Under the pieces are notes generated by a model. The model saw only the letters and a program-made list of their open reading frames with translations, made no database searches and had not been told where the DNA came from. 19,290 nt of DNA from UBA8437 sp003445035. GTDB lineage: Bacteria > Planctomycetota > Planctomycetia > Planctomycetales > Planctomycetaceae. The stretch lies in the NCBI GenBank assembly GCA_937901285.1, contig CALCHI010000335.1, forward strand, positions 1-19,290, read 5' to 3'. This document shows positions 8,637-15,969 of this stretch, in pieces; position 1 is the stretch's first letter; each line of letters begins with the position of its first letter. The position numbers and the translations under genes are program-made.

Positions 8637-10694
8637 TCATAACACATCCCATTCCCGCCAAGCCCGTTCGACCGCCGAGGTGAACTCGGTGGCGAGCCGT
8701 TGCCCATCGCACAGCGGCCCGTCCCGCATCCTTCCCCGCAACTCCTGACGCAGTGATCGACGAAGAGCAACATCACCGGCCAACTCCAGGGCCTTTTCGA
8801 CGTATTTGTCTTCCGATCCGACAACCAGGTCCTCGAGTCCGACACGGGACAGGAACGAGGCGGTCTGCCGTCCGCACATCCGTCGGCCCGCCCACGTGAC
8901 CACCGGCACACCCATCCAGAGCGCCTCGCAACTGGTCAGGCCTCCAGAGAAGGGGAAGGTGTCCAGGCCGATGTCGATCTCACCGTAACCGGCCAACAAC
9001 TCGGCATGAGACACCCAGCCATGCAGGGAGATCCGATCGCGATCGACACCCGCCTCGGCCAGCAGGCCACCGAACCGCTCGGCGACACGGGGGTCGTCGA
9101 GCCCCCGGCTGCGGAGAACCAGCCGTGAACCCGGCTGCCCCAGCAGGATCCTGGCCCAGGTGGCCAACACCACGGGGGTGGTCTTGTCGAGCTTGTTGAA
9201 GCTGCCGAAAACGACCTCCCCGGATCCGGACCCGACGTCGACGTCCGGAGCATCGACGGGCGGCAGGTAGCTGATGTGCCCGTCGGCCAAGCGGATGATC
9301 CGCTCGCAGAAGGCGGTTTCGGCCCCTTCGGGCACCAGCACTTCGTCGGCGACCAGTCCGTCAATTGCCGGCAGGCCCGTGGTCGAGGGATACCCGATCC
9401 AGGTCAGTTGCAGCCGTGCCGGCCGTCGAGCGAAGACTCCCAGGCGGTGGCGGCCGGTGTGACCGGTCAGATCGACCAGCACGTCGATCCCCGCATCCCG
9501 AACCCACCCGGCCACCACCGAATCGTCCCGGCCACGAATATCGAACCAGTCCTCTGCAGCGGAACGGAACCGATCGGTGAAAGCGTCGACCTGGATCCGG
9601 TCACTGAAACAGACCGCCTGGACACGGTGTGCCTCGAATGACTCGAATCCGCTCAACAGAAAGCGACCCACCGGGTGGTGACCGAAATCCGGCGAAACAA
9701 AGCCGATCCTCAACGGAGCGTCGACCGAACGGGGATCCGCGTCGTCGACCGTTGGCAACTCGAGCCCCGCCCAGAGCGAATCACACGCCTCCCGGTGTGC
9801 GACCAGGATCTCCTCGGGCGAACCGGACGGACGGCAGAGCATCGTTGACAGCCGATTGGCGAATGCGGGAGTTGATTGCGGCGAGTGCTGCACCGCCCTC
9901 TCGAACTGATCGGCCGCTTCATCCAGGCGGCCCTGCAGCTTCAACGCCACGCCAAGATTGTTGGTCGCGCGGGCGTGACCGGGAACACGACTCAACACGC
10001 CCCGCTGCACGTCCTCGGACTCGGACAACCGGCCGGCCTGCTCCAGCGCGATGGCGAGGTTGTACTCGATCTCCGCATCGCCCGGACCACCGGCCAATGC
10101 GCGGCCGTATGCCAGGATCGCCTCGTCGATCTGCCCGAGTTTCAGCAGCGCGTTGCCGAGGTTGTTCTCGGCCGCCACCATCCCGGGTCTCATCTGCAAC
10201 ACCCGCCGGCTGCACTCGGCCGCTTCGGCGTACTCACCCACTTCGCACAACACGTTGCCCAGATTGGCCAACGCCCCGTGATGACCGGGCTGAAGTTGAA
10301 TCGCCCGCCGGAACGCATCAACCGCATCGTGCTGTCGTGACTGGCACCGGAAGGCCAGGCCCAGGTTGACCCAGGCCGACACGAAGTCCGGAGCCATCTC
10401 GGTCGCCCGCCGAGCCATCCGCTCGGCCTCCTCCCCCTGACGAGCCTCGACCAGGATCGCCGCCAGGTTCGCCGCCGCCTCGGGCACCGACGGATCGATC
10501 TCCCACGCCCGGCGTGCCGATTCCAGCGCCTGGTCCAGTTGGCCACGCCTCAGGAACACGCCGGCCAACACGCGGTGCGCCGATGGCTCCTCCGGTGACA
10601 CGGCCAGCACCTCACCGGCCACGTTCGCCGCCTCGTCCAACCGCCCGGCCGCAAACAGTTCGAACGACCGACGAATCTCGCTGGGAACATCCAT
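8637..10694 (-). CDS. TPR-repeat SPINDLY/OGT-type glycosyltransferase (GT41)
   Basis: This is a 685-residue protein from the ATG at 10694; a GTG at 10733 would add 13 residues without family similarity. Residues 1-285 are about eight TPR units (repeated LG-x-AL-x-x-x-G-x-x-x-EA patterns), the usual partner-recognition superhelix. Residues of about 325-680 match the GT41 catalytic region of O-GlcNAc transferases: LRIGFVSPDFGHHP (328-341, with the His that aligns to the functionally important His498 of human OGT), FGSFNKLDK (496-504, with the UDP-binding Lys), LDTFPFSGG (578-586), CEALWMGVPVVT (589-600) and the terminal GPLCDG (659-664). The expected role is transfer of a sugar from a nucleotide donor to Ser/Thr of cytoplasmic proteins; donor and targets are unknown. 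There is no signal peptide, unlike the next three genes of the cluster. No Shine-Dalgarno is evident. Confidence 0.9.
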   Translation of the reverse strand: MDVPSEIRRSFELFAAGRLDEAANVAGEVLAVSPEEPSAHRVLAGVFLRRGQLDQALESARRAWEIDPSVPEAAANLAAILVEARQGEEAERMARRATEMAPDFVSAWVNLGLAFRCQSRQHDAVDAFRRAIQLQPGHHGALANLGNVLCEVGEYAEAAECSRRVLQMRPGMVAAENNLGNALLKLGQIDEAILAYGRALAGGPGDAEIEYNLAIALEQAGRLSESEDVQRGVLSRVPGHARATNNLGVALKLQGRLDEAADQFERAVQHSPQSTPAFANRLSTMLCRPSGSPEEILVAHREACDSLWAGLELPTVDDADPRSVDAPLRIGFVSPDFGHHPVGRFLLSGFESFEAHRVQAVCFSDRIQVDAFTDRFRSAAEDWFDIRGRDDSVVAGWVRDAGIDVLVDLTGHTGRHRLGVFARRPARLQLTWIGYPSTTGLPAIDGLVADEVLVPEGAETAFCERIIRLADGHISYLPPVDAPDVDVGSGSGEVVFGSFNKLDKTTPVVLATWARILLGQPGSRLVLRSRGLDDPRVAERFGGLLAEAGVDRDRISLHGWVSHAELLAGYGEIDIGLDTFPFSGGLTSCEALWMGVPVVTWAGRRMCGRQTASFLSRVGLEDLVVGSEDKYVEKALELAGDVALRRSLRQELRGRMRDGPLCDGQRLATEFTSAVERAWREWDVL

Positions 10695-10772
10695 CGCTGA
10701 AAAGTGTACGACTCTACCGGCCGGTTGCCACACGCCAGTCCGACCACCGGTGAACTCGACACGGTTTTTCGG

Positions 10773-10797
10773 TTATGGAACAATCCGAATACCATAA
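10773..10797. promoter_or_regulatory. Inverted repeat in divergent promoter region (TTATGG-N13-CCATAA)
   Basis: A perfect 6-bp inverted repeat sits in an AT-richer patch of the 134-bp gap between the SPINDLY gene and the transglutaminase-like gene, about 30 bp before the latter's start. Its position fits an operator or promoter element for either divergent gene. No well-spaced -35/-10 pair could be assigned. A 6-bp arm can occur by chance, so confidence is low. Confidence 0.25.
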
Positions 10798-10828
10798 GTT
10801 GTCATGATGTTCTGCCAGGGACCGCGGG

Positions 10829-11905
10829 ATGCCGATTTTGGCACGACCATTCACGATCGTCGTTGTGCTGGCCATTGGCACGGCGGAGATCGGTTGCCAG
10901 TCCGAGGACACCGGCACGTCACCAGGGGGTCCGTCCACCGTTTCGGAGTCGACAGCGGCCGGAGAGGCGGTTGCCGAACGCACGGCCATCAGGCCGCGGT
11001 CCCGAACGTTTGAACTCGACTACGGCGTCACGGTCAACGATGTCCCGGCGGGCTCGCGGCTGAGGGTCTGGTTGCCGATGCCCCAGACAACCGCTGCACA
11101 GCAGATCAGCCGACTGAGGCAGCAGGTGCCGGTCGAGCCGATTCAGACAACCGAGTCGAAATATGGCAACCGGATGCTGCACTTCGACCTCGAGCCGTCC
11201 ACGGCCGGACCGATCCTCTTCCAGGTCACCTGGCAGATCACTCGGAACGAGGTCCTGGGCCTGGACACGGTCGACCCCACTGCCGGGCTGGATGACGCGG
11301 AGCGGACAACCTACCTGGCCGCCAATCTCAAGGTGCCGATCGCCGGCAAGCCACTGACCCTGATCGATCCGAATCAACTGTCCAGGGAGAACCCGATCGC
11401 ACTGGGCCGCTCGCTCTACGAGCAGGTCGACAGTCACATGAGATATGACAAGTCGAAACCCGGGTTCGGAAACGGGGATGTGCTGTGGGCGTGCGACAGC
11501 GGGTTCGGCAATTGCACCGACTTCCACAGCCTGTTCATCTCCTGGGCCCGTTCACAGGATCTCCCCGCCCGTTTCGAGATCGGTTTCCCCCTGCCACCGG
11601 ATCGGGGAGAGGGCAAGATCGGCGGTTACCACTGCTGGGCCCAGTTCCACGTCGACGGCCACGGCTGGGTGCCAACCGACATCTCCGAAGCCGACAAGCA
11701 CCCCGACCTCAAGTCGTACTACTTCGGCAACCTGACGGAGAACCGTGTCCAGTTCACCATCGGCCGTGACATCACGCTCGAACCCGCACAGGACGGTGAT
11801 CCGCTCAACTACTTCATCTATCCGCACATCGAGGTCGACGGAAAGACCTGGTCGCTCGACAAGACCGAGCGGATGTTTGCGTTCCGCGACAAGGTGGACG
11901 GATAG
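10829..11905 (+). CDS. Transglutaminase-like domain protein, secreted or lipoprotein
   Basis: This is a 358-residue protein. The ATG at 10829 has AGGGA seven bases upstream, a good Shine-Dalgarno. The N-terminus is hydrophobic (FTIVVVLAIGTA) and reaches Cys23 in the context AEIGCQSE, a weak lipobox, so lipid anchoring is possible but not certain. Residues of about 55-140 form a beta-rich N-terminal domain with the GSRLRVWLPMP motif found in this family. The transglutaminase-like catalytic triad is visible: Cys229 in GNCTDFH, His268 in YHCWAQF, and Asp284 in VPTDISE. Bacterial members act as peptidases or cross-linking enzymes on unidentified substrates. It ends 6 bp before the convergent lysR stop, and nothing ties it functionally to either neighbour. 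Family is confident; activity is inferred. Confidence 0.9.
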   Translation: MPILARPFTIVVVLAIGTAEIGCQSEDTGTSPGGPSTVSESTAAGEAVAERTAIRPRSRTFELDYGVTVNDVPAGSRLRVWLPMPQTTAAQQISRLRQQVPVEPIQTTESKYGNRMLHFDLEPSTAGPILFQVTWQITRNEVLGLDTVDPTAGLDDAERTTYLAANLKVPIAGKPLTLIDPNQLSRENPIALGRSLYEQVDSHMRYDKSKPGFGNGDVLWACDSGFGNCTDFHSLFISWARSQDLPARFEIGFPLPPDRGEGKIGGYHCWAQFHVDGHGWVPTDISEADKHPDLKSYYFGNLTENRVQFTIGRDITLEPAQDGDPLNYFIYPHIEVDGKTWSLDKTERMFAFRDKVDG

Positions 11906-11911
11906 TCCCCG

Positions 11912-12799
11912 TCACCGCGACTCGACGAATTCCAGGAATTCTCTCAGCGGCGTTCCCACGACGCGATCCACCGCGGTGACCAGGTACAGTTGCCGCCGGG
12001 GCCGAACCCGTCCGACCCGGATGTGCCTCAGCCGCCCCGAGTCCAGATCGTCGACAACGGCTCCCCGGCTGAGAAATGCGGCTGCCAACCCGCGGGTCAC
12101 GGCCGACCGCGTGGCATCAACCGAGTTGGTTTCCATCCAGGTCACCAGTTCATCCCGATGCACCCCGGCCACCTCCAGCGCCTCGTCGACACACCGCTGG
12201 CTGGCCGATCCGTTTCCTCGCACCACCAGCGGCAGCGTCAGCAATTCGCCCGTCGAGATTCGTTCCATCTCGGCCAGCGGATGATCTCGACCGACAACCA
12301 GCACCAGTTCGTCCTCGGCAACCGCTCGCGCCACCAGGCGATCGTCACCGGGCAGTTCTCCCACGACGCCCACATCGGCATCTCCGCCGGCCACCGCTTC
12401 CGCGGCGGTGCGGCTATTGGAAACCATCACGGTTTCACGGACGTCGGGACAAGCTCCGCGGAATCCTGCCACCACCTCCGGCAACCACCACTCGGCCGGA
12501 ACGGTGCTCGAGGCGATTTTCAGCCGTCCGCTCACCACCGGCCGGCTCCCGGAAATCTGCTCGTCGGCAGTGTCCAGCAGCTCGAAGATCTCCCGAACCG
12601 TTTCCAGCAACCGCCCACCGGCCTCTGTCAGTGTCGCTGCCCGCGATCCTCGCTCGAACAGCACCTGTCCGTAATGAGCTTCCAGGACGGCGATATGCTG
12701 GCTGACGGCCGCCTGGGTCACGTCGAGCCGTTCGGCGGCCCGGGTGAAGTTTCCGGCTTCGGCCGCGGTGACGAACGTCTTGAGGTGCCTCAGTTCCAT
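11912..12799 (-). CDS. LysR-type transcriptional regulator
   Basis: This is a 295-residue protein, the usual LysR length, from the ATG at 12799. Longer frames reach 12889, but MELRHLKTFV is the canonical LysR N-terminus. The winged helix-turn-helix spans about residues 3-60 (GNFTRAAERLDVTQAAVSQH at 16-35, then LFERGSRAATLTEAG). A type-2 periplasmic-binding-protein-like effector domain covers about 88-290, opening with SGRLKIASSTVPAEWWLP as in CysB/CbbR-like members. The effector cannot be read from the sequence. The gene is divergent from the PQQ-propeller gene across a 104-bp gap that carries two inverted repeats, the classic arrangement for a LysR protein controlling its neighbour and itself (inference). 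It is convergent with the transglutaminase-like gene. Confidence 0.95.
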   Translation of the reverse strand: MELRHLKTFVTAAEAGNFTRAAERLDVTQAAVSQHIAVLEAHYGQVLFERGSRAATLTEAGGRLLETVREIFELLDTADEQISGSRPVVSGRLKIASSTVPAEWWLPEVVAGFRGACPDVRETVMVSNSRTAAEAVAGGDADVGVVGELPGDDRLVARAVAEDELVLVVGRDHPLAEMERISTGELLTLPLVVRGNGSASQRCVDEALEVAGVHRDELVTWMETNSVDATRSAVTRGLAAAFLSRGAVVDDLDSGRLRHIRVGRVRPRRQLYLVTAVDRVVGTPLREFLEFVESR

Positions 12800-12823
12800 G
12801 CCGTCATCATAGCGGGACGGGAA

Positions 12824-12833
12824 GGGAATTCCC
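12824..12833. promoter_or_regulatory. Palindrome GGGAATTCCC in lysR/propeller divergent gap
   Basis: This perfect 10-bp palindrome lies 25 bp upstream of the lysR ATG and 70 bp upstream of the propeller-gene ATG. It could be a regulator-binding half of a larger site, but it does not follow the T-N11-A LysR pattern and may be chance. Confidence 0.25.
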
Positions 12834-12844
12834 CGACCTTTGCT

Positions 12845-12877
12845 TCCGTGCCAGCCGCAGGGGTACCATGGCACGGA
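12845..12877. promoter_or_regulatory. 9-bp inverted repeat upstream of propeller gene
   Basis: The arms TCCGTGCCA (12845-12853) and TGGCACGGA (12869-12877) are perfect reverse complements with a 15-nt spacer. They lie in the 104-bp gap between the divergent lysR and propeller genes, ending 26 bp before the ATG at 12904. It may be a LysR operator or, if transcribed, a 5'-leader hairpin. Nine perfect pairs in such a short region is more than expected by chance, but binding is not shown. Confidence 0.4.
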
Positions 12878-12903
12878 TCCACCCCGCATGCAGGGATTCC
12901 CTC

Positions 12904-15900
12904 ATGAGTTTTCTTCCTCGCTGCGTCACAGCCTGTGTTGTCCTGACCCTTCTGGCCGGTCCTCCTCAGCAGGCCCGGGCTGCCGATGCCCGTACGGTCC
13001 ACAAGCAGATCGGCGTCCATGCCGGGCTGTGCGTGTTGCTGGGTGACAACCTGGCCGAGCGGGCACTGGCGCTGGCGAAGGTCAGTGACCTGGTGATTTA
13101 CGTTCCGGCCGGAACTCACGCCCACGCCGCAACCATCCGCGCCGCTGCCGCAAAGGCGGGACTATTGGGTACGCAAATCTACGTCGACCACAGTCGGCCT
13201 CAACGGATCGGCCTGGCCAGCAACCTGGCCGACGCCGTGATCGTCGAGGGATCGGTCCGGACGCCGAAGACCGAGTTGATGCGAGTGATCCGACCGCGCG
13301 GCCGCCTGATCCTGGACGGAAAAGTCCAGGCCAAGCCGGTCCCCGACGGCACCGGGGAATGGAGCCACCCCTACCACGGCTCCGACAACAACCCGCAATC
13401 CGATGACCGCCTGGCCCGGGCTCCCTACCTGACGAAGTTCCTGGCCACGCCCTGGTACGGGCCGATGCCCGAGGTGACCGTCTCGTCCGGGGGACGAATG
13501 TTCAAGGCCTTCGGTTTCCTGGCGTTCAAGCGGCGCGAGTGGCCAATGGTCGGCAAGCTGATCTGCCTGAACGGTTACAACGGGGCCACGCTGTGGACCA
13601 AGCTGTTGACCCCCGGCTTCATGATCCATCGCAACACGATCGTCGCCACCCCCGACACGCTTTACCTGGCCGACAACAAGTCGTGCAAGTTGATCGATGC
13701 GGCCACCGGAACGGTCCGTGACGAGATTGTCGTTCCCGACTCTCACGCCGGAGACGGCAAGACCTGGAAGTGGATGACCCTCCGCAACGGCGTACTCTAC
13801 GCGCTGGTCGGTCCCTCCGAAAAGCTCCACCAGGTCCACCTCGGCACCCGCACCGAGAGGGGCTGGCCCTGGACAACGGTCCGAAAGACCTACGGCGAAT
13901 CACTGGCAACCTGGGGCTTCGGCCGCACACTGCTGGCCTTCGACGCCAAGACCAAGAAGGTGATCTGGTCCCACAGCGCGACGGCCCCGATCGACGGCCG
14001 GGCAGTGGTGATGAACAAGAACCGCATCTTCCTCTACAGCCACCTGGACCACCTCGAGGCGGTCAACGCCAAAGATGGCAAGACCGCATGGAAGACATCC
14101 GACAAGCAGTTGATGGCGACGATCGGCGAACACCACCGTGCCCAGACAGCCAGCCTGGGTTACGCCACCACCGCTTACCTCAAGTGCAATGACGACGCCC
14201 TGTTTTTTGCCGGACCCACCCGTACCAAGCTCGTGGCCGTCTCGGCCAAGACAGGCAAACTGCTCTGGAGCTACAAGGACGGCAACATGCAGTTGATCCT
14301 CCGCGACGACGGGTTGTACGCGATGGGTCGCCTGAGCCAGAGCAAGAAGTTCCACCCGATGACCGGCAAGGTGCTGGCCGACCTGAAGTGCTTCCGCGGC
14401 AACTGCACGCGGGCGACCGGGACGGTCGATTCGATCTTCGCCCGGGGCTATCGCCACACGGGGACCATGCGGTTTGACGTCTCGTACGGGAAACCGCGGC
14501 GGTTGCCCGGCATGCGACCGGCCTGCCAGGACGGTGTGATCGTCGCCAACGGACAGTTGTACTGGGGCCCGTGGATGTGCGACTGCAACCACTCGCTGGT
14601 CGGAGTCATCAGCCTGACCTCCGCCGGTGACTTCGAGTTCGATCGTGAGGCGATCGAACGCGAACGCCTGGAGAGCATCGCCGAGTTGTCGACTCGCGGG
14701 CCGTCGCTGACCGCCGCAGACTGGCCGACCTATCGAGCCAACAACCAGCGAACCGCATCCACGCCGGTCCGCGTGCCCACGAAGCTGAAACTGGCCTGGC
14801 AGACCCCTCCGCGAGAGACCATCGAGCCGACCGCACCGGTGACGGCAGCGGGCGTGACCCTGGTGGCCGGATCCGACGGCGCCGTCCGCGCGTTTGACTC
14901 GGCCAGCGGCAAATCCCGCTGGACAGCTCATACCGGTGGTGCCATCACCTACCCCCCCACGATCGCCGATGGCCGCGTGCACGTCGGTTCCGGTGACGGC
15001 CGAGCCTGGTGCTTCGAGCTGGCCACCGGCCGGACACTCTGGTGCTTCCGGGCGGCTCCACTGGAACGACGCATCCCCGTCTACGGCCGACTGCTCTCGA
15101 CCTGGCCGGTCGCCAGCGGCGTGATGGTCGCCGACGGTGTCGCCTACTGCGCGGCGGGGATCATCTGTCACGACGGCACCCACGTCTACGCTCTGGATGC
15201 CACCACCGGCAAGATCCGGTGGCAGAACAACCAGTCGGGCAACCTGCTGGGCGAGGATGAATCGGTGGGCGTCAGCGTGCAGGGGCACATGCTGCTGCAC
15301 GACGGCGTCGTTCACTTGGCCGGTGGCAACGTGGTCTCGCCTGCCAGGTACGATCTCAAGACCGGCAAGTGCCTGAACCAGCTGTCCCAGAAACCCGACA
15401 AGTCGCTCGACGATCACTGGAAAATGCAGCGATCCGGCCGGGGCAGTGAGCTGTTCCTGGTCGAGAACAAGGTGGCCATCGCCGGTGACATGCTTTACTC
15501 GGCGAAAACACCCGGCCCCCCGTCGCGCTACATGGCCAAGTACCTGCTGCAGGCCAACAGCGGCGACGTGATCATCCAGGGCACCGACAAGACCCTGCTG
15601 CGGGTGGATCCCAAAAAGGGCGAGGACGGGAAAACCAAGGTCCTCTGGAAGGACTCGAGTTTCGCGCGGACCCAGGCCGTGGTGTTGAGTGCCAACGCCG
15701 TGATCGTGGCGGGTGAACTGCCCGCGGTGAAGAAGGACGGGCCGCTGCGACCGGCGCTGGTTGCCCGCAACCCGGTCGACGGCAAGCCGCTCTGGGCCCA
15801 GGCCCTGCCGGCACCTCCGCAGAAGTGGGGCCTGGCCGTCGATCGCGACGGGCGAGTTGTGCTGACGCTGATCGATGGACGGACCGTCTGTTTCGCCGCA

Positions 15901-15909
15901 GCGCAATAG
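12904..15909 (+). CDS. Exported PQQ-type beta-propeller protein with N-terminal methyltransferase-like segment
   Basis: This is a 1001-residue protein. The ATG at 12904 has AGGGA seven bases upstream and gives a compact signal peptide ending in ARA-AD (residues 25-28). An ATG at 12868 with AGGGG four bases upstream is a possible longer start. Residues of about 35-140 resemble a class I methyltransferase Rossmann fold: a GVHAGLCVLLGD motif-I-like strand, SDLVIYVP, GLLGTQIYVD, NLADAVIV, and ELMRVIRPRGRLIL, which matches the late methyltransferase motif. The glycine-rich SAM loop is degenerate. The rest carries PQQ-type propeller blades marked by G-x-x-x-W turns at 227, 392, 451, 669, 709, 769 and 960 (for example GKLLW, GKSRW, GKIRW), probably in two sets separated near residue 600. 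A binding or scaffolding role, or a quinoprotein-like redox role, is possible. It is divergent from lysR. Confidence 0.85.
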   Translation: MSFLPRCVTACVVLTLLAGPPQQARAADARTVHKQIGVHAGLCVLLGDNLAERALALAKVSDLVIYVPAGTHAHAATIRAAAAKAGLLGTQIYVDHSRPQRIGLASNLADAVIVEGSVRTPKTELMRVIRPRGRLILDGKVQAKPVPDGTGEWSHPYHGSDNNPQSDDRLARAPYLTKFLATPWYGPMPEVTVSSGGRMFKAFGFLAFKRREWPMVGKLICLNGYNGATLWTKLLTPGFMIHRNTIVATPDTLYLADNKSCKLIDAATGTVRDEIVVPDSHAGDGKTWKWMTLRNGVLYALVGPSEKLHQVHLGTRTERGWPWTTVRKTYGESLATWGFGRTLLAFDAKTKKVIWSHSATAPIDGRAVVMNKNRIFLYSHLDHLEAVNAKDGKTAWKTSDKQLMATIGEHHRAQTASLGYATTAYLKCNDDALFFAGPTRTKLVAVSAKTGKLLWSYKDGNMQLILRDDGLYAMGRLSQSKKFHPMTGKVLADLKCFRGNCTRATGTVDSIFARGYRHTGTMRFDVSYGKPRRLPGMRPACQDGVIVANGQLYWGPWMCDCNHSLVGVISLTSAGDFEFDREAIERERLESIAELSTRGPSLTAADWPTYRANNQRTASTPVRVPTKLKLAWQTPPRETIEPTAPVTAAGVTLVAGSDGAVRAFDSASGKSRWTAHTGGAITYPPTIADGRVHVGSGDGRAWCFELATGRTLWCFRAAPLERRIPVYGRLLSTWPVASGVMVADGVAYCAAGIICHDGTHVYALDATTGKIRWQNNQSGNLLGEDESVGVSVQGHMLLHDGVVHLAGGNVVSPARYDLKTGKCLNQLSQKPDKSLDDHWKMQRSGRGSELFLVENKVAIAGDMLYSAKTPGPPSRYMAKYLLQANSGDVIIQGTDKTLLRVDPKKGEDGKTKVLWKDSSFARTQAVVLSANAVIVAGELPAVKKDGPLRPALVARNPVDGKPLWAQALPAPPQKWGLAVDRDGRVVLTLIDGRTVCFAAAQ

Positions 15910-15969
15910 AGGCAGACCGAACCGCAACGAGGCGAGGCTGAACGAGTACCGCGTCCGTCAACCGGGGAG

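Noticed and set aside
11927..11941. 15-bp odd palindrome GAATTCC-A-GGAATTC
   Set aside because: It lies inside the lysR coding end and arises from a repeated Glu-Phe codon pair (EFLEF); a regulatory role is not needed to explain it.
12868..12903. Upstream ATG as start of the propeller gene
   Set aside because: It has AGGGG only four bases upstream and would lengthen the signal-peptide n-region by 12 residues; the ATG at 12904 has better spacing and a compact signal peptide. Not fully excluded.
13900..15927. 675-codon minus-strand ORF antisense to the propeller gene
   Set aside because: It is a shadow frame of a well-supported plus-strand protein; low-complexity translation without motifs.
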